A stretch of 64,000 nucleotides of DNA from Acidiphilium sp. C61 (GTDB lineage Bacteria; Pseudomonadota; Alphaproteobacteria; Acetobacterales; Acetobacteraceae), in contig NZ_CACTIA010000005.1 of NCBI RefSeq assembly GCF_902712915.1, positions 1,822,001 through 1,886,000 of the forward strand, written 5' to 3'. Shown here piece after piece: positions 20,546 to 32,524 of the stretch. The position numbers and the translations under genes were made by a program. The notes below the pieces were generated by a model. It was not told where the DNA came from and searched no databases. It was given only the letters and a program-made list of their open reading frames with translations. How positions within the stretch are numbered: the stretch's first letter is position 1; each line of letters begins with the position of its first letter.

Positions 20546-22071
20546 GCCGCGTGCGGCATCGGCGCCGTTTCCGTGCCCGGCTTGAGCGGAAACACCTTCG
20601 CCGTGTTCAGCAGCCAGCCGGCGTCGAAGGCGGTCTTGACGCGGCGCTGCTGGTCCAGCTCGGTTTCGGTGAACTGCACGCTCATTAGATCGCGCTTCTC
20701 GACGCCGACGCCATGCTCGCCGGTCAGGCAACCGCCGACCTCGACGCAGAGCTTGAGGATATCGGCGCCGAAAGCCTCGGCCTTGTGCATGCTCTCGGGA
20801 TTGTTGGCGTCGAACATGATCAGCGGGTGCAGGTTGCCGTCGCCGGCGTGAAAGATGTTGGCGACGCCGAGCCCGTATTGCTCGCTCATCTCGCCGATGC
20901 GACGCAGCACCTCGGGCAGGGTGCTGGTGGGGATCGTGCCGTCCATGCAGAGATAGTCCGGGCTGATCCGCCCGATCGCGCCGAACGCGCCCTTGCGTCC
21001 CTTCCAGATCGCCGCCGATTCCTCGGCCGATTGCGAGACCTTGAGGCTGATCGGGTCGAACCGGGCGCAGATTTCCTTGATCCGCCCGAGCAGCGAATCC
21101 TGCTCCTCGACCGAGCCCTCGACCTCGATGATCAGCATCGCCTCCGCATCGAGCGGATAGCCGGCCTTGGCGAAAGCCTCGCAGGCATGGATCGCCGGAC
21201 GGTCCATGAATTCCAGCGCCACGGGAATGATGCCGGAGCCGATGATCGCATCGACGCAGCGCCCGGCAATCTCGTTCGACTTGAACGCCGCGAGCATCGC
21301 CCTGGTGCCTTCCGGTGCGCGCAGCAGCCGCACGGTGATTTCGGTGGCGATGCCGAGCTGGCCCTCGCTGCCGATCACGATGCCCATCCAGTCATAGCCG
21401 GCGGTATCGAGATGCGCGCCGCCGAGTTCCAGGATTTCGCCCTCGATGGTGACCAGCTTGATGCCGAGCACGTTGTTCGCGGTCACGCCATATTTCAGGC
21501 AGTGCGCGCCGCCCGAATTCATGCCGATATTGCCGCCGATCATGCAGGCGAGCTGGCTGGAGGGGTCGGGGGCGTAGAAGAAGCCATCCGCCTCGACGGC
21601 CTTGGTGATGCCGAGATTGGTGACGCCGGCCTGCACCACCGCGTAACGGTCGGCGTAGTTCACGTCGAGAATGCTGTTCATCCGCATCATCCCGACCACC
21701 ACGGCGTCGGCCAGCGGCAGGGCGCCGCCCGCGAGCGACGTGCCGGCCCCGCGCGGGACAACCCGCACCCCGTTCTGGTGGCAGAAGCGCAGCACCGCGG
21801 CGACCTGTTCGGTCGATTCCGGCAGGACGACGGCCAGCGGCATCTGCCGGTAGGCGGAGAGGCCATCGGTTTCATAGGGCTTGAGCCGGGATGGATCGGT
21901 GATCACGGCCCGTGCGGGCAGGAGAGCACGCAAGCCCTCATGCACGGCATCGCGCCGGGCGAGCACATCTGTCTTTGGCTGCGGCAAGGCTATCACGGCT
22001 TTACACTCCCCATCACCCACGCGTGAGATAATATCGCGGGGCCGAAACGGAAAGAGGGCATCCGCCGACAT
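20542..22071 (-). CDS. glcD: Glycolate oxidase catalytic FAD subunit
   Basis: GlcD (509 residues) oxidises glycolate to glyoxylate. FAD-binding segments VVPRGAGTSLAGGALP and GGNIGMNSGGAHCLKYGVT are in the N-terminal half, and the C-terminal active-site region shows NIFHAGDGNLHP and GEHGVGVEKRD. The first 30 residues are not conserved, so a start slightly downstream is possible; the ATG at 22071 is used. It leads the glcDEF operon. The genes for malate synthase or a glc regulator are not in the window. Confidence 0.95.
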   Translation of the reverse strand: MSADALFPFRPRDIISRVGDGECKAVIALPQPKTDVLARRDAVHEGLRALLPARAVITDPSRLKPYETDGLSAYRQMPLAVVLPESTEQVAAVLRFCHQNGVRVVPRGAGTSLAGGALPLADAVVVGMMRMNSILDVNYADRYAVVQAGVTNLGITKAVEADGFFYAPDPSSQLACMIGGNIGMNSGGAHCLKYGVTANNVLGIKLVTIEGEILELGGAHLDTAGYDWMGIVIGSEGQLGIATEITVRLLRAPEGTRAMLAAFKSNEIAGRCVDAIIGSGIIPVALEFMDRPAIHACEAFAKAGYPLDAEAMLIIEVEGSVEEQDSLLGRIKEICARFDPISLKVSQSAEESAAIWKGRKGAFGAIGRISPDYLCMDGTIPTSTLPEVLRRIGEMSEQYGLGVANIFHAGDGNLHPLIMFDANNPESMHKAEAFGADILKLCVEVGGCLTGEHGVGVEKRDLMSVQFTETELDQQRRVKTAFDAGWLLNTAKVFPLKPGTETAPMPHAA

Positions 22072-22083
22072 GCACCGGAAGCA

Positions 22084-22118
22084 CGAAACGAAATCGCCCG
22101 GAGCCTTGCGGTCCGGGC
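22084..22118 (-). terminator. Terminator downstream of rpmJ
   Basis: On the minus strand GCCCGGA and TCCGGGC form a stem with a nine-base loop, followed by GATTTCGTTT. It lies between rpmJ and glcD, so rpmJ is probably a separate transcript from glcDEF. Confidence 0.6.
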
Positions 22119-22162
22119 GTCGTTACGCGCGCGGTGGGGTGCCGGCGGACCGGCGCAGCGGT

Positions 22163-22288
22163 TCAGCCCTGGCGGGCTTTCATCCGCGGGTTCTTCTTGT
22201 TGATCACGTAGACCCGGCCATGGCGGCGCACGACGCGGCAGTTCTTGTCGCGGACCTTGGCAGAGCGAAGTGAATTACGGACTTTCAT
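22163..22288 (-). CDS. rpmJ: 50S ribosomal protein L36
   Basis: The 41-residue frame starts [11 protein letters not shown] and ends NPRMKARQG. This is the alphaproteobacterial L36 form, with [17 protein letters not shown] in the middle, and it lacks the full four-ligand zinc ribbon of the zinc-binding L36. It stands alone, as in other alphaproteobacteria, with a terminator after it. The gene is highly basic and typical in size. Confidence 0.95.
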   Translation of the reverse strand: MKVRNSLRSAKVRDKNCRVVRRHGRVYVINKKNPRMKARQG

Positions 22289-22432
22289 GACACGGTTCTC
22301 GGGCTGTTCAGGATGTTGCAAGGGCTTATGGAAAGAGCCGCGCCCCCTGTCAACCGCCGCGGCGCAGATCCGCCCCGATTGACGCGGCGGCGGCCGGGTC
22401 GCATGGAACGGAAACCGGCAAGGAGTATGACG

Positions 22433-22873
22433 ATGGCGGAGCGGATGCGGATTTCGGCTCAGCGGATCGGCTTGATGCTGACCGCCTTTCTGATGATCAC
22501 GCTGATTGGCGTGTTCGCCACCTTTGCGGTGCCGATTCCGGCGATGCGCGGCGTTCTCGCCGAGCAGGCGATTGCCCGTGCCGCCGCCTCCGGCGATCCG
22601 GCGTCCATGGCCTCGGCCCTCGCCGCTGCCCGCCCGCTGCTGGGCGTGAGCGCGCGCAAGACGCTGGCAACCCTCGCCCCCGACCGCGCCGGGCTCGGCC
22701 GCGCCGCCGAACTCGTGGCGAAGGATGCAGGGCTGGGAAGCAATCTTGTCTCCTACCGGCTGCGGCTGCTGGTGATCATCATCGGCGTGCTGATGGCGCT
22801 GTTCGGCGTTGCCTTGCTCGGCATCGGCGAGAGCCGGCCCACCCCCACCATCATGAAGGCCCCTGAACCATGA
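22433..22873 (+). CDS. Two-helix membrane protein of unknown function
   Basis: The 146-residue protein has a hydrophobic helix near residues 14-33 ([18 protein letters not shown]) and a second near 110-132, with an Ala-rich segment of about 75 residues between them, so both ends are probably cytoplasmic and the middle periplasmic. The ATG at 22433 is chosen because AAGGAG lies 7 bases upstream; two earlier in-frame ATGs are worse placed. The stop overlaps the start of the aminotransferase gene by 4 bases, so the two are coupled. I do not recognise the family. Confidence 0.7.
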   Translation: MAERMRISAQRIGLMLTAFLMITLIGVFATFAVPIPAMRGVLAEQAIARAAASGDPASMASALAAARPLLGVSARKTLATLAPDRAGLGRAAELVAKDAGLGSNLVSYRLRLLVIIIGVLMALFGVALLGIGESRPTPTIMKAPEP

Positions 22874-23763
22874 GTCGCATTGCCTATGTCAACGGCCGCT
22901 ACGTTCCCCAGCGCGACGCCGCGGTGAATGTCGAGGATCGTGGCTACCAGTTCGGCGACGGCGTCTATGAAGTGATCCACGTCCATGACGGGCGCTTCGT
23001 CGATACCGGGCTGCATCTCGCCCGCCTCGCCCGCTCGCTGCGCGAACTCGCCATCGCGAAACCGATGGAGGATGCCGCCCTGCTCGCCGTGCTGCGCGAG
23101 GTGGTGCGCCGCAACCGCATCCGCGAGGGCATCGTCTACATGCAGGTGAGCCGCGGCGTCGCCCGGCGCGACCATGCCTTCCCGCGCGACGTGGCACCGG
23201 CGCTGGTCATCACCGCGCGGCACGGCGCAGCCTTCCCGCGCGATATCGACGCCTGGACCGGCACGGCCATCACCGTGCCGGACATCCGCTGGGGCCGGGT
23301 CGACATCAAGACCGTGAACCTGCTGCCCAACTGCCTCGCCAAGCAGAAGGCGCGCGAGGCCGGCGCCTACGAGGCGATCCTGGTCGACCGGGACGGCAAT
23401 GTCACCGAAGGTTCGTCCACCACCGTCTGGGCGGTCGATGCCGGGGGTGTGCTGCGCACCCGCCATCTCGATCATCACATCCTGCCGGGCTGCACCCGCG
23501 CCGCGGTGATCGCGCTGATGGAGGCGGCCGGCATCCGCTTCGAGGAGCGCGGCCTGACCGAGGCGGAACTGCGCGCGGCGCGCGAGATTTTCCTGACCAG
23601 CGCCACCTCCTATGTGAAGCCGATGGTCCGGCTCGACGGCGCGGCGGTCGGCGACGGGGCGCCCGGCCCGGTGGCCCGCCGCCTGTTCGAGCTGTTCGCC
23701 CGCCATGCCGACGGTGCCGCGCACAACGCCTCCCGCCTTGCGTCTTTCAGCGGAATCGGATGA
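22870..23763 (+). CDS. dat: D-amino acid aminotransferase (PLP fold type IV)
   Basis: This 297-residue class IV aminotransferase exchanges amino groups between D-amino acids and 2-oxo acids and can supply D-Glu or D-Ala for peptidoglycan. [14 protein letters not shown] is near the start, [16 protein letters not shown] around 90-105 is the D-amino-acid transaminase signature, and Lys147 in [10 protein letters not shown] is the PLP lysine. [10 protein letters not shown] near 180 and [12 protein letters not shown] near the end complete the family pattern. A branched-chain aminotransferase or 4-amino-4-deoxychorismate lyase is less likely because of the RGVARRDH motif. It overlaps the gene for the two-helix membrane protein and is followed by pyrH. 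Confidence 0.85.
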   Translation: MSRIAYVNGRYVPQRDAAVNVEDRGYQFGDGVYEVIHVHDGRFVDTGLHLARLARSLRELAIAKPMEDAALLAVLREVVRRNRIREGIVYMQVSRGVARRDHAFPRDVAPALVITARHGAAFPRDIDAWTGTAITVPDIRWGRVDIKTVNLLPNCLAKQKAREAGAYEAILVDRDGNVTEGSSTTVWAVDAGGVLRTRHLDHHILPGCTRAAVIALMEAAGIRFEERGLTEAELRAAREIFLTSATSYVKPMVRLDGAAVGDGAPGPVARRLFELFARHADGAAHNASRLASFSGIG

Positions 23764-23772
23764 AACGCCCTC

Positions 23773-24513
23773 ATGACCCCGCACGACCAGACTGACCACA
23801 CGCGCTACCGGCGCGTTTTGCTCAAGGTTTCCGGCGAAGCCCTGATGGGCCATCGCGATTACGGCCTCGATACCGAAACGGTGGCCGCCATCGCCCAGGA
23901 CATCGCCCATGTCGTTGCCATGCGCGTCGAGGTCTGCCTCGTGATCGGCGGCGGCAACATCTTCCGCGGCATTTCCGGCGCCGCCGGCGGTATGGACCGC
24001 GCCCAGGCGGACTATATGGGCATGCTCGCCACCGTGATGAACGCTCTCGCCATGCAGTCCGCACTCGAGAAGCGCGGCGTGGCGACGCGGGTGCAATCGG
24101 CCATTCCGATGTCCGCCGTCTGCGAGCCCTATATCCGCCGGCGCGCCGAGCGGCACATGGAAAAGGGCCGCGTAGTGATCTTCGCCGCCGGGACCGGCAA
24201 TCCGTTCTTCACCACCGATACCGCCGCAGCGCTGCGCGCCGTCGAGATGAAGTGCGACGCGCTGCTCAAGGGCACCCAGGTCGATGGCGTCTACTCCGCC
24301 GATCCGCGCAAGGTGCCCGGCGCCGAGCGCTACGCCGAACTCACCTATCACGACGTTCTCGCCCGTGATCTTTCGGTGATGGATGCGGCCGCGATCAGCA
24401 TCGCCCGCGAGAACGACCTGCCGATCATCGTCTTCAACATCCACGCGCCGGGCGCCTTCGCCAGCGTCATGCGGGGCGAGGGCAAGTTCACCCGCATCGT
24501 GGAACAGCGCTAG
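23773..24513 (+). CDS. pyrH: UMP kinase
   Basis: PyrH (246 residues) phosphorylates UMP to UDP. The amino-acid-kinase fold is visible as [56 protein letters not shown] and [14 protein letters not shown]. It is 9 bases after dat and 9 bases before frr. The usual upstream rpsB-tsf genes are not here; dat and a membrane protein take that place. Confidence 0.97.
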   Translation: MTPHDQTDHTRYRRVLLKVSGEALMGHRDYGLDTETVAAIAQDIAHVVAMRVEVCLVIGGGNIFRGISGAAGGMDRAQADYMGMLATVMNALAMQSALEKRGVATRVQSAIPMSAVCEPYIRRRAERHMEKGRVVIFAAGTGNPFFTTDTAAALRAVEMKCDALLKGTQVDGVYSADPRKVPGAERYAELTYHDVLARDLSVMDAAAISIARENDLPIIVFNIHAPGAFASVMRGEGKFTRIVEQR

Positions 24514-24522
24514 GAGCCCACC

Positions 24523-25089
24523 ATGGACGCCGATCTCGACACCCTGCTCGCCGACCTGCAACGCCGGATGGACGGCGCGATGGAAACGCTGAAGCGCGAA
24601 TTCTCCGGCCTGCGCACCGGCCGCGCCAACCCCGCCCTGCTCGATCCGGTCAAGGTCGAGGCCTACGGCACGCTGATGCCGCTCAACCAGGTGGCCACCG
24701 TGGCGGTGCCGGAAAGCCGCATGCTGACCGTTCAGGTCTGGGATCGCGGCATGGTGAACGCGACCGTCGCCGCCATCCGCGATTGCGGGCTCGGCCTCAA
24801 CCCGCAGCCGGACGGGCAGATCATCCGCGTGCCGCTGCCGCTGCTGACCGAGGAGCGCCGCAACGAACTCGCCCGCGCCGCCGGCAAATATGCCGAGGGT
24901 GCGCGCGTCGCGGTGCGCGGCGTGCGCCGCGACGGCATGGAGACGATCAAGGGCTTCGAGAAGAAGCACCAGATCGGCGAGGACCAGGGCCGCGACTGGG
25001 CGGATCGCGTGCAGAAGCTGACGGACGCGACGATCAAGAAAATCGACGAACTGCTCGTCGAGAAGGAAAAGGACATCCGGCAGGTCTGA
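24523..25089 (+). CDS. frr: Ribosome recycling factor
   Basis: RRF (188 residues) splits post-termination ribosomes with EF-G. The signature [20 protein letters not shown] is present near residue 30, as are the [13 protein letters not shown] and [14 protein letters not shown] segments and a C-terminal helix ending EKDIRQV. Length is normal. It is tightly spaced between pyrH and uppS. Confidence 0.97.
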   Translation: MDADLDTLLADLQRRMDGAMETLKREFSGLRTGRANPALLDPVKVEAYGTLMPLNQVATVAVPESRMLTVQVWDRGMVNATVAAIRDCGLGLNPQPDGQIIRVPLPLLTEERRNELARAAGKYAEGARVAVRGVRRDGMETIKGFEKKHQIGEDQGRDWADRVQKLTDATIKKIDELLVEKEKDIRQV

Positions 25090-25097
25090 GCCGCCCG

Positions 25098-25889
25098 ATG
25101 TCCTCCCCCTCCCAGGGCGCCCGGCCAGCCCCGGTGCCGCGCCACATCGCCATCATCATGGATGGCAACGGGCGCTGGGCGGCGCGGCGCGGCCTGCCGC
25201 GCGCGGCAGGGCATCGCGAAGGTGTGCTGGCGGTCCGCCGTACCATCGAGGCGGCGATCGGCCACGGCGTCGAATGGCTGACCCTCTTCGCCTTTTCCTC
25301 GGAAAACTGGCGGCGCCCGATCGAGGAGGTCACGGATCTCACCTTCCTGCTCCGGCACTACCTGCGCTCTGAGCTGCGCGAACTCGGCGAGGCCGGCGTT
25401 CGCCTTCACGTCATCGGCGAGCGCGACCGCTTCGGCCCCTCGCTGCAGGCCGAACTTGCGGAGGCCGAGGCACGCACCGAAGCCAACCGCAAGCTCAACC
25501 TCGTCATCGCCCTGTCCTATGGCGCCCGCGCCGAAATCGCCGGCGCCGCGCGCCGCATCGCCGCGGCAGTCGCCGCCGGCGCGCTCGACCCGGCGGCGAT
25601 CGACGAGACCCTCTTCGCCACCCATCTCGCCACCGCCGGCATGCCCGACCCCGATCTCGTGATCCGCACCAGCGGCGAGCAGCGCCTCTCCAATTTCCTG
25701 CTCTGGCAGGCTGCCTACGCGGAATTCGTGTTCGACGAGGCGCTGTGGCCCGATTTCGGCGCGGCCAATCTCGGCCAGGCGATCGCGGAATATGCAAGGC
25801 GCGAGCGCCGCTTCGGCGCCCGTCCCGATCCCGCATCCCCGTCCGCGTCCCCGTCCGCATCCCCGTCCGCGGCTGGCGCGGACGGATGA
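25098..25889 (+). CDS. uppS: Undecaprenyl (polyprenyl) diphosphate synthase
   Basis: UppS (263 residues) makes the C55 lipid carrier for cell-wall synthesis by cis-condensation of isopentenyl diphosphate. IIMDGNGRWA carries the catalytic Asp22; LTLFAFSSENWRRP and the C-terminal RTSGEQRLSNFLLWQAAYAE complete the set. The last 20 residues are an unusual (Ser-Pro-Ser-Ala) tail encoded by three 12-base repeats. The stop overlaps the cdsA start in an ATGA. Confidence 0.96.
   Translation: MSSPSQGARPAPVPRHIAIIMDGNGRWAARRGLPRAAGHREGVLAVRRTIEAAIGHGVEWLTLFAFSSENWRRPIEEVTDLTFLLRHYLRSELRELGEAGVRLHVIGERDRFGPSLQAELAEAEARTEANRKLNLVIALSYGARAEIAGAARRIAAAVAAGALDPAAIDETLFATHLATAGMPDPDLVIRTSGEQRLSNFLLWQAAYAEFVFDEALWPDFGAANLGQAIAEYARRERRFGARPDPASPSASPSASPSAAGADG
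25833..25868 (+). repeat. Three 12-bp direct repeats at the 3' end of uppS
   Basis: Units GCATCCCCGTCC, GCGTCCCCGTCC and GCATCCCCGTCC encode the Ala-Ser-Pro-Ser tail of UppS. Gain or loss of a unit keeps the frame. Confidence 0.8.
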
Positions 25890-26581
25890 GCGCGATCTCG
25901 CCGATGCCCTCGCCCGGCGGCACGCCCGGACGCTTCCACGATCTCGGCCTTCGCGCGGCCTCTGCCGCGGTGCTGGTGCCGGTGGCGCTCGGCGCGCTCA
26001 GCTGGGGCGGGCTGGTCTGGGCGGCGTTGCTGGTGCTGCTGTTCGCCGGGCTGATGCGCGAGTGGATCGGGCTTGGCCGCCACATCGCGCCGGCGGCACG
26101 GCCGCGCTTCCTGCTTGCGGGCGTCGTCTATGCCGCGGTGCCCGCCGCCGCACTGCTCTGGCTGCGCGACCGCCCGCACGGCCTTGCCGCCGTGCTGTTC
26201 CTGCTCGTCGTGGTGTGGATGACCGATATCGGCGCCTATGCCGCGGGTCGCCTCCTCGGCGGGCCCAGGCTCGCCCCAGCGATCTCGCCGGGCAAGACCG
26301 TGAGCGGCGCGATTGGCGGGCTTGCCGTCGGCGTGCTGGCCGGGTTGCTGGTTGCCCGCACGCCGGCTTCCATCCTGCCGGCGGCGGTGCTCAGCATCGT
26401 CTCCCAGGCCGGCGATCTCGCGGAAAGCGCGCTCAAGCGCCGTATCGGCGTCAAGGATTCCGGCCGGACGATTCCCGGCCATGGCGGCCTGTTCGACCGG
26501 CTCGACGGCGTTCTCGCCGCCGCACCGGTGGCGGCCGCGCTCGCATTGCTCGCCCAGGGAGGGGGACTGCCATGGCAGTGA
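25886..26581 (+). CDS. cdsA: Phosphatidate cytidylyltransferase
   Basis: CdsA (231 residues) makes CDP-diacylglycerol, the precursor of bacterial phospholipids, in the inner membrane. About seven hydrophobic helices are visible. DIGAYAAGRLLGG and ISPGKTVSG are conserved, and the C-terminal signature SQAGDLAESALKRR with KDSGRTIPGHGG and FDRLDG is complete. The ATG overlaps the uppS stop, and the 3' end overlaps dxr by 10 bases. It is somewhat short, having fewer N-terminal helices than E. coli CdsA. Confidence 0.95.
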   Translation: MSAISPMPSPGGTPGRFHDLGLRAASAAVLVPVALGALSWGGLVWAALLVLLFAGLMREWIGLGRHIAPAARPRFLLAGVVYAAVPAAALLWLRDRPHGLAAVLFLLVVVWMTDIGAYAAGRLLGGPRLAPAISPGKTVSGAIGGLAVGVLAGLLVARTPASILPAAVLSIVSQAGDLAESALKRRIGVKDSGRTIPGHGGLFDRLDGVLAAAPVAAALALLAQGGGLPWQ

Positions 26582-27747
26582 AGACCGTCACCATTCTCGG
26601 CTCGACCGGCAGCGTCGGCACCCAGACCATCGACCTGCTACAGGCCGATCCGGCCAAATACCGGGTCCGCGCGCTGATCGCCGGGCGAAACGCCGCCCTG
26701 CTCGCGGCTCAGGCCCGCGCGCTGCGCGCCGAGATCGCCGTGATTGCCGACGAGAGCGCCTTTCCCGCCCTGCGCGATGCGCTGGCCGGCACCGGCATCC
26801 GTGCCGAGGCCGGGCGCGCCGCCGTGATCGCCGCCGCCGCCGAGCCGGCGGACTGGACGATGGCCGCGATCACCGGCACTGCCGGCCTCGAACCCACTCT
26901 TGCCGCCACCCGCAACGGCGGCGCCATCGCCCTGGCCAACAAGGAGGCGCTGGTATCCGCCGGCGACGTGTTCCTCGCCGCGATCGCGGCCGCCGGCGCG
27001 ACGCTGCTGCCGGTCGATTCCGAGCACAACGCCATTTTCCAGTCGCTGGCCGATGGCAACCGCGATGCCCTGGAAAAGATCATCCTCACCGCGTCCGGCG
27101 GGCCGTTCCGCGAGGCGAGCCTCGCGGAGATGGCCGAGGCCACGCCGGAGAGCGCGCTGAAGCATCCGGTCTGGTCGATGGGGGCGAAAATCTCGATCGA
27201 TTCCGCCACCCTGTTCAACAAGGGGCTGGAAGTGATCGAGGCAGCGCGGATTTTCGCCCTCGCGCCGCACGAGATCGAGGTGCTGGTGCATCCGCAGTCG
27301 ATCGTCCATGGCATGGTGTGCTACCGTGACGGCTCGGTTCTCGCCCAGATGGGGGCGCCGGACATGCGGATCCCGATTGCCCATGCGCTGGCCTGGCCGG
27401 CGCGGCTCGCCACCGCCTCGCCCCGGCTCGACCTTGCCGCAGCCGCCCGGCTCGATTTCCTGGCACCCGATCCGGTGCGGTTTCCCGCCCTTCGCCTCGC
27501 GCGCGAGGCGCTCGAAGCCGGGCAGGGCGCCTCGACCGTGCTCAACGCCGCCAATGAAATCGCCGTCGAGGCGTTCCTGCGCCGGCGCATCGGCTTTCTC
27601 GACATCGCCGCCGTCGTCGAACGGACCATGCAGCGCCTCGGCGCACCGCCGATCGGCGATCTCGCCGCGGTGCTCGCCCTCGATGCCGAGGCCCGCGCCG
27701 TGGCGGACGCGGAGCTGCGGACAAAGTCGGGAACCCGGGCGGCGTGA
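26572..27747 (+). CDS. dxr: 1-deoxy-D-xylulose 5-phosphate reductoisomerase
   Basis: Dxr (391 residues) converts DXP to MEP in the non-mevalonate isoprenoid pathway that also feeds UppS. ILGSTGSVGTQT is the NADPH loop, LANKEALVSAG, LLPVDSEHNAIFQ with the metal-binding Asp and Glu, ILTASGGPF, HPVWSMGAKISIDSATLFNKGLE and HPQSIVHGMV are all present. The ATG lies after GGGAGGGGG and within the end of cdsA. Confidence 0.97.
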   Translation: MAVKTVTILGSTGSVGTQTIDLLQADPAKYRVRALIAGRNAALLAAQARALRAEIAVIADESAFPALRDALAGTGIRAEAGRAAVIAAAAEPADWTMAAITGTAGLEPTLAATRNGGAIALANKEALVSAGDVFLAAIAAAGATLLPVDSEHNAIFQSLADGNRDALEKIILTASGGPFREASLAEMAEATPESALKHPVWSMGAKISIDSATLFNKGLEVIEAARIFALAPHEIEVLVHPQSIVHGMVCYRDGSVLAQMGAPDMRIPIAHALAWPARLATASPRLDLAAAARLDFLAPDPVRFPALRLAREALEAGQGASTVLNAANEIAVEAFLRRRIGFLDIAAVVERTMQRLGAPPIGDLAAVLALDAEARAVADAELRTKSGTRAA

Positions 27748-27817
27748 CCCCCTGTCGCGGCGCCGGCGAAATCCCATATCGTAAAGCGCGTTCCGCGGCA
27801 GCAGACACGAAGGCGCC

Positions 27818-30147
<2,330 letters not shown>

Positions 30148-30193
30148 TCGAGGGCGCGACCGGCTTTCGCGTCGCGCGCTTCTTCACTACAAG

Positions 30194-30232
30194 GATCCCC
30201 GGCCCGCTGCTGCGGCCGGGGATCTTTCGTTT
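30194..30232 (+). terminator. Terminator between ilvC and cysK
   Basis: GATCCCCGGCC and GGCCGGGGATC form an 11-base perfect stem with a nine-base loop, followed by TTTCGTTT. It ends ilvC transcripts and lies just upstream of the cysK ribosome-binding site, so cysK needs read-through or its own promoter. Confidence 0.75.
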
Positions 30233-30247
30233 CGAGGGAGGCAAAGC

Positions 30248-31180
30248 ATGAAAATCGCCAAGGACGCCACCGAACTGGTCGGCAATACCCCGCTGGTCCG
30301 GATCAACCGCCTTGCCGCCGGCCTGCCCGGCACGGTTCTCGCCAAGCTCGAATTCTTCAATCCCGCCAATTCGGTGAAGGACCGCATCGGCGTCGCCATG
30401 ATCGAGGCGGCCGAGCGCGCCGGCAAGCTGACCCCGGACAGCGTGATCGTCGAGCCGACCTCGGGCAATACCGGCATCGCCCTGGCCATGGTTTGCGCGG
30501 CCAAGGGCTATCGCTGCATCCTCACCATGCCGGATACGATGAGCAAGGAGCGCCGCGCGGTGCTGCGCGGCTACGGTGCCGAGGTGGTGCTGACGCCGGG
30601 CGCCGAGGGGATGGGCGGGGCGATCGCGAAGGCGCGCGAAATCGCCGCTTCCGGGCCCAATCACTTCATTCCCCAACAGTTCGAGAACCCGGCCAACCCC
30701 GAGATCCACCGCCGCACCACGGCCGAGGAAATCTGGCGCGACACCGATGGCGCGGCGGATATCCTGGTTGCCGGCGTCGGCACCGGCGGCACCATCACCG
30801 GCACCGGGCAGGCGCTGAAGGCGCGCAAGCCGTCGTTCCGCTGCGTCGCGGTCGAGCCGGATACCTCGCCGGTGCTCTCCGGCGGCGAGAAGGGTCCGCA
30901 CATGATCCAGGGGATCGGCGCCGGTTTCGTGCCCGACATTCTGGACACCGGGGTTTACGACGAGGTGGTCCGCGTGACCAACGACCAGGCGCTGGAGATG
31001 GCCCGCCGGGCGGCGCGCGAGGAGGGCTTGCTCGTCGGCATTTCCTCGGGGGCGGCGCTGCATGCCGCGGTCGAGGTGGCGCGGCGGCCCGAAAGTGCCG
31101 GCAAGATGATCGTCGTCATCATTCCCTCCTATGGCGAGCGCTATCTCTCCACCGCCCTGTTCGCCGGGCTGGCCGATTGA
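30248..31180 (+). CDS. cysK: Cysteine synthase A (O-acetylserine sulfhydrylase)
   Basis: CysK (310 residues) makes cysteine from O-acetylserine and sulfide. The PLP lysine is Lys44 in NSVKDR, the substrate loop TSGNTG is at 71-76, and the phosphate-binding GTGGTITG is near 178-185. QQFENPANP and GISSGAA near the end are typical of CysK. Its stop codon overlaps the TTG start of the DedA gene. Confidence 0.95.
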   Translation: MKIAKDATELVGNTPLVRINRLAAGLPGTVLAKLEFFNPANSVKDRIGVAMIEAAERAGKLTPDSVIVEPTSGNTGIALAMVCAAKGYRCILTMPDTMSKERRAVLRGYGAEVVLTPGAEGMGGAIAKAREIAASGPNHFIPQQFENPANPEIHRRTTAEEIWRDTDGAADILVAGVGTGGTITGTGQALKARKPSFRCVAVEPDTSPVLSGGEKGPHMIQGIGAGFVPDILDTGVYDEVVRVTNDQALEMARRAAREEGLLVGISSGAALHAAVEVARRPESAGKMIVVIIPSYGERYLSTALFAGLAD

Positions 31181-31806
31181 TCGCCGCTCTCGCGCATCTC
31201 ATCACCGCGGTCATCTCCGCCCTCGGCTATGCCGGGGTCGCGGGGCTGATGGCGCTCGAATCCGCCTGCATTCCGCTGCCCTCCGAGATCATCCTGCCAT
31301 TCTCCGGCTATCTGGTCTCGACCGGCCGGTTCGAACTGTGGCCGGTGGCGCTGGCCGGCGCGATCGGCTGCAATCTCGGCTCCACCCTCGCCTGGGCGGT
31401 GGGCTATGCCGGCGGGCGGAAGCTGGTGCGGCGCTGGGGGCGCTACATCCTGCTCGATGCCGGCGAACTCGCGCTGGTCGAGCGGTTCTTCGCGCGATAC
31501 GGCGCGGTGACCGTGCTGGTCAGCCGGATGCTGCCGATCGTGCGCACCTACATCGCCCTGCCGGCCGGCATCGCGCGGATGAATTTCTGGCGCTTCCAGC
31601 TCTATACCTTCATCGGCTCGCTGCCCTGGTGCCTCGGCCTCGCCTATGCCGGGCTCCGGCTCGGCCGCGCCTGGGACAGTTCGCCCCGGCTGCAATCCTT
31701 CATGCACGGCTTCACCGCGCTTACCGCGCTGGCGATCGTCGTCTTCATCGCCTGGTATGCGCGCAAGCTCTGGCGCGATCATCGCCCTTCGGCGCGCGCC
31801 GGCTGA
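31177..31806 (+). CDS. DedA family membrane protein
   Basis: This 209-residue protein shows the DedA/SNARE-associated fold: [23 protein letters not shown] with the conserved Glu and Pro residues, [18 protein letters not shown], and [23 protein letters not shown] with the conserved Arg and Gly. DedA proteins are linked to lipid-carrier flipping and membrane homeostasis. The only in-frame start that keeps the first helix is TTG at 31177, overlapping the cysK stop; the next ATG is inside the conserved region. The stop overlaps the aldolase start. Confidence 0.85.
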   Translation: MIAALAHLITAVISALGYAGVAGLMALESACIPLPSEIILPFSGYLVSTGRFELWPVALAGAIGCNLGSTLAWAVGYAGGRKLVRRWGRYILLDAGELALVERFFARYGAVTVLVSRMLPIVRTYIALPAGIARMNFWRFQLYTFIGSLPWCLGLAYAGLRLGRAWDSSPRLQSFMHGFTALTALAIVVFIAWYARKLWRDHRPSARAG

Positions 31807-32474
31807 TGGGCGCGCCGGACGGGAGCGAGCTGGAAAGCCGCCTTGCCCTGATCGCCGCCTGCCAGCAGATGAACGCGCTCGGCATCAACCAGGGCAATGC
31901 CGGCAATATCAGCGTCCGTCATGGCGATACCATGCTGATCTCGCCCTCCGCGACGCCCTATCACCTGATCGAGCCGGACATGGTCGCCGCCATGCCCGTC
32001 GCGGGTGAATACGGCGCCTGGCAGGGCACGCGGAAACCCTCGACCGAATGGCGCTTCCATCTCGACATCATGCGCGCCCGGCCCGAGGTGAACGCCATCG
32101 TTCATACCCATGCCACCTTCGCCACCACGCTGGCCATCGCCCGGCGCAATATCGAGGCCTGCCATTACATGATCGCGGCCTTCGGCGGTGCCGATGTGCG
32201 GTGCGCGCCCTATGCCACCTTCGGCACGAAGGAGCTTTCGGCGCATGCGCTGACCGCGCTGGACGGGCGGATGGGCTGCCTGCTCGCCAATCACGGCATG
32301 ATCGTGCTGGGCGAAACCCTCGACCGGGCGATGTGGCGCGCCGTCGAGCTCGAAACCATCGCCAGGCAATATTATCACGCACTGCTGCTCGGCAATCCGC
32401 ATATCCTCAGCGCCGCCGAGATCGATGCGGCGATGGCCCAGTTCGCCTTCTATGGCCTGCACGACGACGCCTGA
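31806..32474 (+). CDS. Class II aldolase/adducin family (fuculose-phosphate aldolase-like)
   Basis: The 222-residue zinc aldolase has GINQGNAGNISVR near 26-38, the catalytic Glu81 in TEW, zinc ligands His100 and His102 in VHTHAT, and the third ligand His165 in ANHGMIVLG. These match L-fuculose-1-phosphate aldolase (FucA) and related enzymes that split 1-phosphorylated ketoses. The true substrate cannot be read from the sequence, and there is no kinase or isomerase alongside. It overlaps the DedA stop in an ATGA and is the last gene of this run. Confidence 0.85.
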   Translation: MGAPDGSELESRLALIAACQQMNALGINQGNAGNISVRHGDTMLISPSATPYHLIEPDMVAAMPVAGEYGAWQGTRKPSTEWRFHLDIMRARPEVNAIVHTHATFATTLAIARRNIEACHYMIAAFGGADVRCAPYATFGTKELSAHALTALDGRMGCLLANHGMIVLGETLDRAMWRAVELETIARQYYHALLLGNPHILSAAEIDAAMAQFAFYGLHDDA

Positions 32475-32524
32475 TGACGTGCCCTTTCGGGCGTATCGGA
32501 TGACCGCCGTGCCGCCCTGACGGG

